Shown: positions 46,401 to 56,189 of the stretch, in pieces | How positions within the stretch are numbered: position 1 is the stretch's first letter | Layout: every line of letters begins with the position of its first letter | Source of the DNA: Ariolimax columbianus | Taxonomy: Eukaryota > Mollusca > Gastropoda > Stylommatophora > Arionidae | Assembly: GCA_036924085.1 (NCBI GenBank) | Contig: JAVGWX010000002.1 | Coordinates: 154,220,571-154,284,570 of the forward strand | Reading direction: 5' to 3' | DNA: 64,000 nt | Notes under the pieces: model-generated | What the model was told of the DNA's origin: nothing | What the model saw: the letters and a program-made list of their open reading frames with translations, nothing else | The model's database searches: none | Made by a program: the position numbers and the translations under genes

Positions 46401-49400
46401 CTCAAAACAAAGAATTGAGTTATATTAATACTTCTGCAATAAAACACCATTAAAGTCTGTGACAAAAGCAGTTTAATTCCATATTAATTGTTCTCTCTGC
46501 TCTACTCATGTTGTTATGTAACCTCATCCTTCCCTCTCAGCCTCTACATCACGTATGTATGCAATATTCATATCTAATTCAGTCATACCATCACGTCCTG
46601 ATCAAATACTAAGTTATCTCTGTGGCCCTGGCTCAGGAGCTTGTAGGTTAGAATGGAGAGTTGCCCACCAAAGTGATGATGGCGACAGCTACAGACTTAT
46701 GCTACAAGATATGACTTCATATGATTGTAAAATCCAATCCTGGCATGGCAGACACAGTCACACTTGGCATACAAATCAGCTCTGGGGTTGCTGTGCAGTC
46801 TGTTATTTCAGGTACCTCGTTTTCTCTGAGCCTCGCTGATGATATTCCACTAGATGACCTGAACACCTTGTTCAAGTATGCAATTTGGACTATAAGTAGT
46901 GTTACTGGGGTGGGTGATAGCATGCACTTCAGACCGTTGTTGTTGTTGAATGCTCACAATGAGTAGGATTACTCTTTTGTGCGCCCTAAAAAGGACGTTA
47001 AGTGGTGGGTTGTTGTAGCTTTCCTCACATCCAGATCGTGCTGATGAAGATGGACCGGAGTCTTCCAAGCGGCTGTGCTATGTTTGGCTTCATCTGTGTG
47101 TCGCTCACTACTACGAGGATCACTTCGATATCTCACCTTGTTAGCCAGTCTGCCATGAAAACAGCCCATTCCCGGGAAGGGCTACGAGAAAGTCAAGGTG
47201 AGGGTCTTGTCCAGAATGTTTTGCCTGAACCAGACGTTAGTCTTGCTTTGCCTTGAGACTGTAAGTAGTGTTACTCAGGTGGGTGACAACTTGCCCTTCA
47301 GACTGTAAGTAGTGTTACTCAAGTGTGTGACAACTTGCCCTTCAGACTGTAAGTAGTGTTACTCAGGTGTGTGACAACTTGCCCTTCAGACTGTAAGTAG
47401 TGTTACTCAGGTGTGTGACAACTTGCCCTTCAGACTGTAAGTAGTGTTACTCAGGTGGGTGACAACTTGCCCTTCAGACTGTAAGTAGTGTTACTCAGGT
47501 GTGTGACAACTTGCCCTTCAGACTGTAAGTAGTGTTACTCAGGTGTGTGACAACTTGCCCTCCAGACTGTAAGTAGTGTTACTCAGGTGTGTGACAACTT
47601 GCCCTTCAGACTGTAAGTAGTGTTACTCAAGTGTGTGACAACTTGCCCTTCAGACTGTAAGTAGTGTTACTCAGGTGTGTGACAACTTGCCCTTCAGACT
47701 GTAAGTAGTGTTACTCAGGTGTGTGACAACTTGCCCTTCAGACTGTAAGTAGTGTTACTCAAGTGTGTGACAACTTGCCCTTCAGACTGTAAGTAGTGTT
47801 ACTCAAGTGTGTGACAACTTGCCCTTCAGACTGTAAGTAGTGTTACTCAAGTGTGTGACAACTTGCCCTTCAGACTGTAAGTAGTATTACTCAGGTGTGT
47901 GACAACTTGCCCTTCAGACTGTAAGTAGTGTTACTCAGGTGTGTGACAACTTGCCCTTCAGACTGTAAGTAGTGTTACTCAGGTGTGTGACAACTTGCCC
48001 TTCAGACTGTAAGTAGTGTTACTCAGGTGTGTGACAACTTGCCCTTCAGACTGTAAGTAGTGTTACTCAGGTGTGTGACAACTTGACCTTCAGACTGTAA
48101 GTAGTGTTACTCAAGTGTGTGACAACTTGCCCTTCAGACTGTAAGTAGTGTTACTCAGGTGTGTGACAACTTGCCCTTCAGACTGTAAGTAGTGTTACTC
48201 AAGTGTGTGACAACTTGCCCTTCAGACTGTAAGTAGTGTTACTCAAGTGTGTGACAACTTGCCCTTCAGACTGTAAGTAGTGTTACTCAGGTGTGTGACA
48301 ACTTGCCCTTCAGACTGTAAGTAGTGTTACTCAGGTGTGTGACAACTTGACCTTCAGACTGTAAGTAGTGTTACTCAGGTGGGTGACAACTTGCCCTTCA
48401 GACTGTAAGTAGTGTTACTCAGGTGTGTGACAACTTGCCCTTCAGACTGTAAGTAGTGTTACTCAGGTGTGTGACAACTTGCCCTTCAGACTGTAAGTAG
48501 TGTTACTCAGGTGTGTGACAACTTGCCCTTCAGACTGTAAGTAGTGTTACTCAAGTGTGTGACAACTTGCCCTTCAGACTGTAAGTAGTGTTACTCAGGT
48601 GTGTGACAACTTGCCCTTCAGACTGTAAGTAGTGTTACTCAGGTGTGTGACAACTTGCCCTTCAGACTGTAAGTAGTGTTACTCAAGTGTGTGACAACTT
48701 GCCCTTCAGACTGTAAGTAGTGTTACTCAAGTGTGTGACAACTTGCCCTTCAGACTGTAAGTAGTGTTACTCAGGTGTGTGACAACTTGCCCTTCAGACT
48801 GTAAGTAGTGTTACTCAGGTGTGTGACAACTTGACCTTCAGACTGTAAGTAGTGTTACTCAGGTGGGTGACAACTTGCCCTTCAGACTGTAAGTAGTGTT
48901 ACTCAGGTGTGTGACAACTTGCCCTTCAGACTGTAAGTAGTGTTACTCAGGTGTGTGACAACTTGCCCTTCAGACTGTAAATAGTGTTACTCAGGTGTGT
49001 GACAACTTGCCCTTCAGACTGTAAGTAGTGTTACTCAGGTGGGTGACAACTTGCCCTTCAGACTGTAAGTAGTGTTACTCAGGTGTGTGACAACTTGCCC
49101 TTCAGACTGTAAGTAGTGTTACTCAGGTGGGTGACAACTTGCCCTTCAGACTGTAAGTAGTGTTACTCAGGTGTGTGACAACTTGCCCTTCAGACTGTAA
49201 GTAGTGTTACTCAGGTGTGTGACAACTTGCCCTTCAGACTGTAAGTAGTGTTACTCAGGTGTGTGACAACTTGCCCTTCAGACTGTAAGTAGTGTTACTC
49301 AGGTGTGTGACAACTTGCCCTTCAGACTGTAAGTAGTGTTACTCAGGTGGGTGACAACTTGCCCTTCAGACTGTAAGTAGTGTTACTCAGGTGTGTGACA

Positions 49401-50081
49401 ACTTGCCCTTCAGACTGTAAGTAGTGTTACTCAGGTGTGTGACAACTTGCCCTTCAGACTGTAAGTAGTGTTACTCAGGTGTGTGACAACTTGCCCTTCA
49501 GACTGTAAGTAGTGTTACTCAGGTGGGTGACAGCTTGTACTTCAGACTGTAAGTAGTGTTACTCAGGTGTGTGACAACTTGCCCTTCAGACTGTAAGTAG
49601 TGTTACTCAGGTGTGTGACAACTTGCCCTTCAGACTGTAAGTAATACTATTCAAGTGGGTGAGAGCATGCAATTTAGACTATAAAAGATTAAGCAACTAA
49701 AAACACTTACCTGTTGCAGCTAGTCTGATTGGTGTGCACCCCAAACGGTTTCGCTGATTTATTGTTTCATATTTATATGGGTCCGAGTCGATTTGTTCCA
49801 ACAACTGATGAAGTGTCTCAGCATCACCTTCAAATGCTGCACGGTGAAGCTCTGATTCTCCGTGTGTGTGAGGTAGGCAGTTTTTAAAATGTTTGCATAT
49901 TTCTTCAGCAACTTGTCTTGGTATTGCCTGATCGGCTGGTTTTATTTCTACAGTGGTACTGCTAGCACGACACAACTTCTGACCTAGCAGAAACTGGGCT
50001 GTAGAGGACAGAGGTGGGGATAAGGGGAGAAGTGGAGGAACTGTTGCCTGGTGGTGCATTCTCTTAAACATCAGAGTTGTC
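40320..50081 (-). CDS. ASB1: ASB1-like ankyrin repeat and SOCS box protein, partial gene model
   Basis: Four minus-strand coding exons join in phase: 50081-49711, 45640-45420, 44908-44746 and 40478-40320. Each junction has GT/AG splice sites, and the 120+73+54+52-codon segments stay open across them. The product starts with a non-conserved Pro/Ser-rich stretch. Ankyrin repeats follow: ELHRAAFEGDAETLHQLLE; CTPIRLAATGGHLECLTHL, spanning the first junction; TPLFVAVKNRRLDCARKLL; then LLLEHGAHPDKL. This order and spacing match vertebrate ASB1 (LHDAAYVGDLQTL; CTPLRIAATAGHG; ALYVAVVNGHLESTQILL). ASB proteins are substrate receptors of Elongin B/C-Cullin 5 ubiquitin ligases, binding through a C-terminal SOCS box. 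That last exon was not found downstream of 40320, so the model is 3' incomplete. The true start could lie in an upstream exon. The introns are full of retroelements and arrays. Confidence 0.8.
40560..41470 (+). mobile_element. RTE-like LINE 3' fragment
   Basis: The plus strand encodes GLNIGGRSMNNIRYVGDTVL (a degraded IRYADD block, catalytic Asp changed), ENPEHLQNLMDMIN, then AMTKNTLNYMRHILLSKQ, KCYVHSFLLYGVETWIL and VFEMWVFKKLG. Several stops are present. It lies in the ASB1-like intron between exons C and D, opposite to the gene. Confidence 0.75.
41622..42172. repeat. 39-bp tandem array
   Basis: About fourteen copies of cacttagctacagccatccg... (39 bp). Variants ctacagcc/ctatagcc/caacagcc alternate in a partly regular order. 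It is intronic in the ASB1-like gene model. Confidence 0.97.
42173..43509. other. Unassigned intronic DNA with dispersed repeat B
   Basis: Sequence 42597-42660 (ggtttgctgaccctgatgc, then aaacagccagctat) is matched in inverse orientation at about 51995-52060. No gene motif was recognised. The 43060-43210 stretch contains a tcgata-rich inverted motif but no defined element. Confidence 0.5.
43510..44740 (+). mobile_element. I-group LINE, 5' leader and endonuclease part (second subfamily)
   Basis: A leader of about 560 bp precedes ATG 44075. The coding part reads LKIVQWNAEVVRPKKLELE, IDVCCIQETYLTSDHRFLIR (catalytic QET), a broken frame, then MCNFYSQPDKHIHL, a degraded GDFNSH as VCNSHS, LNKPDDPHTYYSRS and an end near 44740. 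The alignment to residues 80-255 of the LINE at 14540-17518 is clear, but the leader differs and has no rDNA. Like the first copy, no ORF1 precedes the endonuclease ATG. It abuts ASB1-like exon C. Confidence 0.85.
44746..44908 (-). CDS. ASB1: ASB1-like exon C
   Basis: Acceptor ctttcctacag, then LLLEHGAHPDKLRHKRRS (ankyrin helix), YNPRFTCLDAATECMFADED and FQAVEALLKRG. The donor GTGAGA at 44745-44740 leaves phase 1, which fits exon D. A plus-strand LINE copy ends immediately beyond the donor, so an insertion lies within a few bases of this splice site. Confidence 0.72.
44930..45290 (+). mobile_element. Possible LINE 3' fragment in an intron
   Basis: Plus-strand pieces such as GRPWTDYVQK and RERLAMDRPVK, with FTEIWCPKHHLDYG in another frame, resemble the tail of RTE/L1-like polyproteins (GRPRRTW.DYV...; HHLDYGK). 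They are broken by stops. Confidence 0.45.
45420..45640 (-). CDS. ASB1: ASB1-like exon B
   Basis: Starts after an atttatctgcaag acceptor. Its first two bases complete the split Gly codon from exon A, giving AATGGHLECL. It contains two ankyrin repeats (DVKCQTPLFVAVKNRRLD; SSTPLYVAFMNRDIQYVM) and ends in phase 0 before the donor GTATGC (45419-45414). The 4.07-kb intron to exon A carries the 44-bp array. Confidence 0.82.
45641..47261. other. ASB1-like intron, left part
   Basis: Mostly unassigned. A (GAA) run at 46093-46110 follows a LINE-tail-like stretch (45780-46090). A single diverged relative of the 44-bp array unit lies at about 46885-46935. Plus frames at 46555-46966 have no recognisable domain. 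Confidence 0.45.
47262..49660. repeat. 44-bp tandem array, about 54 copies, intronic
   Basis: Units starting actgtaagtagtgttactc (44 bp) are very homogeneous. Main variants are caggtgtgtg, caggtgggtg and caagtgtgtg, and a block of variants recurs, indicating larger-scale duplication. Diverged units at both edges (about 46885 and 49640-49680) mark older boundaries. On the plus strand each unit holds ccttcag, act, then gtaagt, resembling adjacent splice acceptor and donor sites, but the gene runs on the other strand. Confidence 0.98.
49711..50081 (-). CDS. ASB1: ASB1-like exon A (first recognised coding exon)
   Basis: Acceptor ccaaccttcag at 50082 onward, preceded by a pyrimidine tract. ATG candidate at 50071-50069 (MFKRMHH). 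The exon ends with CAACAG before the donor GTAAGT (49710-49705), leaving phase 1. It encodes a proline/serine-rich N-terminus and the first ankyrin repeat (HGESELHRAAFEGD) plus the start of the second (CTPIRLAAT). If an upstream exon joins in frame, the protein would start earlier. Confidence 0.8.
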
Positions 50082-50504
50082 CTGAAGGTTGGAAAAATAA
50101 GGTAAGAAAACATCAGATGTCAAGCAGAAGGCTATGTTATGTTAAACAGAGTTGACATCACTTCCCTCTGAGCAAACCCATAGGTGCTAACCCCCTTCAG
50201 CCAATGGGGAACTGTGGATACTGATGGTTTCTGCAACTCCTAGTCAGATGTCCATACCTGCTTAATCCAGGTTTCATGTCAAACTCATTCAATCTGTGGA
50301 TTGCTGATTTATCGGTTACAATGTCACCATCTAAAAGAAGGTTATTTTTGTATATTCCTTCATTATTCAGATTTGGCGCCCTCAAATATCTGCATGTCTC
50401 CATTACCCAGAGCTGGAGTCCCCAAATATCTGCATGCTCACATTATCCAGACACTTTTTAAAGCTAGAAGATGTCAACTTTTCACTGCCTTAAATTCCAG
50501 TATG
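50082..50504. other. Unassigned DNA upstream of ASB1-like exon A
   Basis: Contains a short duplication with caaatatctgcatg at about 50387 and 50425. No upstream exon could be identified. Confidence 0.4.
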
Positions 50505-50815
50505 ACCAGGATGGTAGGAAAGTGAAGAGTAACATCAGGGTCAGGTGAAACATACTGATCAAGACCCAACCTCACCTCCTCATCAGGCTCCCTGGAAACA
50601 GGCTGTGTCACAGCAGTATGATGAACAAGGTGAGAATTGACACTGTAATCCCTATATTAGTGAGCTTACTGAGGATCCTCACAGCGCACTACAACCAGGA
50701 GGACCCTGGTTCACCGGCTCAAGTATGTCTCAGGATGCGAAGAGCCACTGCAACCTGCCATCAAAGAAAGTCATTAAGAGTACCTAACTCAAGTATGGGT
50801 GATAGTACCTACAAC
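50505..50815 (+). repeat. Dispersed repeat family A, copy 2
   Basis: Collinear with 35745-36040 (see shared blocks actgatcaagaccc, ggctgtgtcacagcag, cactgtaatccc, gcactacaacca, gagccactg). No coding motif. Confidence 0.75.
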
Positions 50816-52285
50816 AATAAAATAGTCACCTAATATCCAAAGTAAGTTAGTTAGTTTTCGAGGTTTTCAATCCACTTCTATTTTTTAGGTGAACTAAATT
50901 CTTCAAATTCAACTCTCATACTGGAGATTCAAACAAATAGTCTGACCAGTAAACGTTCTTTGTCTTTAAGTCTTAAATTTGATAGGATGTCTTAGTAATG
51001 GTGACAGATGTCACTTCGCCCCATTTTTCTGTGACTACTATTCCATTGTGGCATATCAGGGAAAGAGACGACTGATAGGCTAGCAATGGGAGAAGATTGT
51101 GAACAAGAAGACATTGATATAAAATACTTTGAAAAAAGAGAGCTATCAAAGGCTGTCAGAAGGGACAGAATAAACCCAATGATGACTACCCCAACCTTGA
51201 CAGACAAGGATTTATTTCCTTCAGAACGGGGTACAACTGACTGAATAGACACTGTTTAGCTGACATTCATTTCTGTTCAGCTGATATTTAAGTACTTCTA
51301 TTGTTTCTGCATTTATATTTATATAATGCGTCTCCCACTGGAGGTTATAAGTCATTTGATTGCACATATAACTTTTTGAGACAAACTTAAACAAGGCAAC
51401 CACTAATTACTAACATTAATTATCACTGTCTTGAACCAATCAACATCAGAAGCTGCTTGGCCACAATCTCTGCCAGGCATTGCTGATCTTATTCTAGGGT
51501 TCTATTCTTCAGAAGCTGGACTTTAAGTTGTACTATAAGAGATACTGTGAGCAACACATACTTATTTGTATTTAAATTATTTTAAAAAAGAAACAGTAAT
51601 TATGCATTTCTTGGAATGACAAAAATGTAATAACATTAATACAATGCGTCAAAAAGTAACATTAATATTTGTTTCATGGTTGATACAAGAATATTAAGGT
51701 TATTTTTTCAATTCAACCTTGTATAACTTTTGTCAGCCGTCACAATAATAAAGTCCAATATGTTATATTATGTGGGTACATAAAACAAGCAATATTACAG
51801 ACATAATCAATCAATTATTGACGGCAATCATTAAATCAGTGACCCGCTGACTGCAGAAGTTTGAAACGAATAGTGGATTGAAAAGGAAGGGGTTCCTAAA
51901 AGGACATTTCAGGTTCATGTGCCCCTATCTGTCCAACAATTAAATAAGAAAACTAGTATCCTGTTTTATGGTCAAAGACGCAACACAGTGAATGAGCTGA
52001 CAGCAGCCAGCTACTCATAGCTGGCTGTTTGCATCATGGTCAGCAAACCAGAGCTGACCATCACCCTGTTCCACCTTCAAGTCCAAGCCTTGGGAAACAG
52101 GCTGCAGTAGTAATATCCTGTCTAATTTAGTCTTAGTACAGTAGGCGTAGTATGGTGAGTGTCAGTGAGTACTCAGTAGTATATTACCTGCCTATAATGA
52201 TGCCGTAGCATCTAGTCTGAGTACTTCTAGAGTAAAATTGTAATTCTCATGTGTATAGGCGTCTCAGACTCTATAGACCATGCGC
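50816..52285. other. Unassigned DNA with inverse copy of dispersed repeat B
   Basis: The stretch 51995-52060 is the inverse of 42597-42660. No gene was recognised in the rest. Confidence 0.45.
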
Positions 52286-55200
52286 ATGGCGCCCTGTAAG
52301 TTTTGTACAGCTGTGTCTTCTGTATTTCGACATTGTCTGCTATGTCTGTAAAGGCCGATCTATGAGTGACAGTCCCTGCCCCAGATCATACAACCCTACT
52401 GAGGAGGCTGACTTGCTTGGCTGTTCCTTGATCTCTTCAGTCTTTCTCTTTTCTCTGCAGCCAGAAGACCCTCTACTATCGTCAGTAACAACTATACCCC
52501 TCCAACTGACTGTCTCCAGATAGCTCGATCCTGAGCAATTTCTTCCCATGGGATGTCACATGACTTCATTGTCCCTCTTGCATACGTCCTTGAATCACAG
52601 TGTGGGACAGCCTATTCTTCTAACTCCAATGGCTAGCTGGCCATAAAGGATATCCTTTGGCAGCCTCTCGTCTTCCATACGATAAACATGTCCCAACCAC
52701 TGTATACATCGCTGGCTCAATATCGAACACATGCTGTGAATGTTTGCTCTTTGTAAAACCGTATTATGTGACACTATCTCTTGCCGCCCAATCCCCAATA
52801 TAAGCTGTAGACACCTCATGTGAGAGGTGTTCAGCCGCCGTTCCTATTTAGTATAAGTGCTGCAAGTCTCGCTTCCATACATGAGAGTGACAAGAAAGCA
52901 GGTCTGATAGACCCGGACCTTGGTGTAGTGAGCGGAGTGTTTTCCCAGACTCTCATCGTCAGGCGGGCCATGACGGTACTTGCCCTGCCAAGCCTACTGT
53001 CTATCTCTTGCTCGAGCGAGAGAGTGTTGCTGATGACAGACCCCAGATAAATGAAATTGTTGACGACCTCCAGAGTGACGCCATCAATCTTTATGGATGG
53101 CGTATTGGTAATGCCCTGTGCGCAGACCTTTGTCTTTTCCAGAGTTATGGTGAGACCAAACTGCTTGCGCCCCTCGGTGAATCTGTGTCTCAATCTATGC
53201 AAGGCCTCCTCACTATTTGTCACCAGAACTGCATCATTCGCAAATAGCATCTCCCTAATGACCACCGTCCTCACCTTGGTCCTTGCACGTAGTCGAGACA
53301 GATTAAACAGCAGCCCATCTGATCTGGTGTGCAGATAAAAACTGTCCACAGATGTGCCACAAGCGTAGGATAGGAGCATGGAGAAGAAGATCCAAAAGAG
53401 GGTCGGCGCGAGCACACATCCCTGCTTCACTTCACTCTTGATGGGAAAAGTGTTTGAAGATGATCCATCGTATAAAACTTAGCCCTTCATATCATTGAAA
53501 TGAAATTATCATGCTACACAGTTTTTGGAGGGCAGCCGATCTTCTCGAGGAGTTTAAATAGACCCTTTCTACTAACCAAGTCGAAGGTCTTGGTGAGGTC
53601 TAGAGACATCATAAAGAGCAGCTGGTCTTATTCTCTGCACTTCTCCTGGATTTGGCGAAGCGAGAAAATCATATCCGTTGTTGATTTACCTATTCTAAAG
53701 CCACACTGAGATTCTAGGTACACCCTGTCCTTGCCTACAACGCTCAGGAGCGAGATCCCTCTATAATTATTGCAGTCCCCGCTATCACCTTTGTTTTTGT
53801 AAATAGTCACAATGGTGGCGCCATGCATATCTTGGGGAACTGCACCTTCCTCCCAGCAGAGGCACCACCAATCAAACATCCGGTGAGTTAGTGCTGATTT
53901 CCCGCATTTGATGGCTTCGGGTGTTTTCCCATTTGAGAGGTAGTTGATAGCCTTATCAAGCTCCTCCAGAGTAGGTGGTCTGTCAAGTTCTCCATAATGG
54001 GCAGGGCCTGTAGACATCATCAGTGACCAATGTTTCCCGAGAGTAGAGCTCAGTGTAGGGCTCCACCCATCTGGCGGTCACGGTCTATGATTCTCGCACC
54101 TGTCAGAGATTTCGCAGGGGCGGGGTGGTGGTGGTGGGTTGGGGGGGGGGAGGTTGCACAGCACCTTTCGCAGTAGGGCCCAATGCCATCTTTATGGTTC
54201 TATGCATGCCCTGGATATTTCCCATCTCTGCATTTCTTTACACAGTTTCTGCCAGTACTCAATTCGCGCATTGTCTAGCGGTTCATTGATTGATGCCTCG
54301 AGCCATTCTGAGGCAGCAAGCGTCCTCTCATTTGGACTTTTTTATAATTGATGAAAGCTCCTCGCTTGCCCTCAATAACTGGTTCAATTTTTGCGAGATG
54401 TGCATTGAACCAGTCGTGATTGGTCCGTTCCCTCATGCCAAACGTAGCTAATGCTGTATTATAGATGGCACCTTTCATGACGTTCCACTTAGCTGTGGCG
54501 TCACACTCAGATCCTCCCTGAAGAACAAGATTCAGGTCACACAAACCTCTCCACCTTGAAAGGAATCATCATCTGCACAGTTGTTTTTAATGAGGGGATG
54601 CCCCATTTGTTTGGAGCAGCATATTTTGCGAAGCTGCAAGCGTACCCTGATACATACAAGAGCATGGTCAGAGTCGTAGTCTGCACTGTGATAGCTTCTA
54701 GTAGAGAGGACTGTGTTTAGAGATGAACATCTAGTGACAATCAAGTTGATATGATGCCATCAATGTGACCTTGGGTGTTTCCAGGATACTTAATGTTGCG
54801 GCCTGCCCTTGAAGAAAGTATTTGTGATACATAGGCCTTGTTGAGTGCATAGCTCCAGCAACTTCTTACCATTGTCATTTACCCTGCCCATACCATGATG
54901 TCGAGGCAGGTGGGCCATGCTATGTGGTCCCCACAAACTGTAGTATTAAAGTCGCCGAGAAAGATGAGTGCTTCTTCCCTGGGGCTGTTCTTGGTCATTT
55001 CGTCCAGCTGACCATAGAATTGATCCTTCGCTTCCTCCGGAGATGTCAGAGTTGGGGCATAGATGCTGAGGATATTAACAGGACCTGTAGTGGTGATTGG
55101 GCGAATGGCCAGTAACCTGTCAGAGCCCTCCGAAGGAGGATTGACTGAGGCCATAAGTGTGTTTTTAATTGCAAGACCAACACTAACGACTAACACAACA

Positions 55201-55430
55201 GCATGCTGTAAAGATTCCTCAGGTTCACGACCCTTCCAGAAGTGTATTTTTTATCTCTAAGTGAGCCACTAGAGGAAAATCTGGTTTCCTGTAGGCCAGC
55301 TATGTCCACATTCAATCGAGAGAGCTCCCTATCATTGACAGTAATTAGTATCAAATGATTGATGGCTGTTTTTCTGGCACCTCCAACCTCTCGAAGATCA
55401 TTACATGTCAGACATGTGTATCACAGCTTA
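52286..55430 (-). mobile_element. RTE-type LINE, nearly full length, decayed
   Basis: Minus strand, many frameshifts. Endonuclease: NVDIAGLQETRFSSSGSLRD near 55310, VNILSIYAPTLTSPEEAKDQ near 55060, IFLGDFNTTVCGD near 54960. Linker: FGMRERTNHDWFNAHL near 54440. Reverse transcriptase: ATIVTIYKNKGD...NYRGISLLSVVGK near 53800, ESQCGFRIGKSTTDMIFSLR near 53690, MKQGCVLAPTLFWIFFSMLL at 53430-53370, MLFANDAVLV (expected YADD; altered) near 53250, NNFIYLGSVISN near 53050. Tail: QWLGHVYRMEDERLPKDILY near 52690 and a final CHSxIGLYRHSRQC zinc-finger-like motif near 52330. It is the same family as 28090-29680. A G-rich microsatellite at 54115-54150 interrupts it. Confidence 0.87.
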
Positions 55431-56189
55431 AAAAAAGAGATGCAATTACGTCTGTCCTATCGATATTTGCGCTAACGACTTAAATTTTCCTTTCCTTTCT
55501 GTGATCATCAAATCAATTACTAAGAAGATGGTTTTTCTACAAACAGTAACAATAGTAATAGGATTTTTTATTTCGCTACATCTGGCCTTCTGCTCCTTCT
55601 TCTTCTGCTGGGACTCGGTTTCCACACATATCAAGTTGTTATATATTATGTTTGAATTCGTTTCACCTAAACTCACTGACGTTTATTAAATGTTATCAAG
55701 CAAACAATCAAGATTTACTTTAAAACATGTACAGCTGCCTGCTCACCTTCGGTATTTTCGTAAAATAAATTATCTCCAGTCACGCCCTTGCTCAACAATC
55801 AATAGTATCGGGAATTAGTCAAGTCGTTTCACTCCATATTTTTAATATTCCAATTGGAGATATAAAACTACTGTTAGACGATATTGTTCGTTATAAGGTA
55901 GTCAACCATCCACGAAACAAACTGAAATTGTAGCTACCTTAATCTGACACAAATATAAAGTCAGACCAGTAATACGAGTCCTTGGAACCTCCACAAGATC
56001 TGGCTTTTTTCGTTTGCGCTTTTCTGAGATTTCGAGCTTGCATTGTTGCTAACTTATCTTATTGTATCTTATCTTCTTCTTCCACCGTCTCGCTCCCAGT
56101 GAAAGAAAACTGCCACCATGGCAACAGGTCCCCGTACAGGAAGCCTGTATCCGGGCATTTGCAGAGTCTGAGTGGTTGGTTTCAAAAGA
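55431..56189. other. Unassigned DNA
   Basis: No gene or element was recognised. Two short ttcttcttc runs at 55595-55612 and 56070-56085. Confidence 0.35.

Noticed and set aside
46555..47256. Overlapping open frames of 66-94 codons on both strands
   Set aside because: No recognisable domain and no splice-consistent extension. They lie in an intron of the ASB1-like gene.
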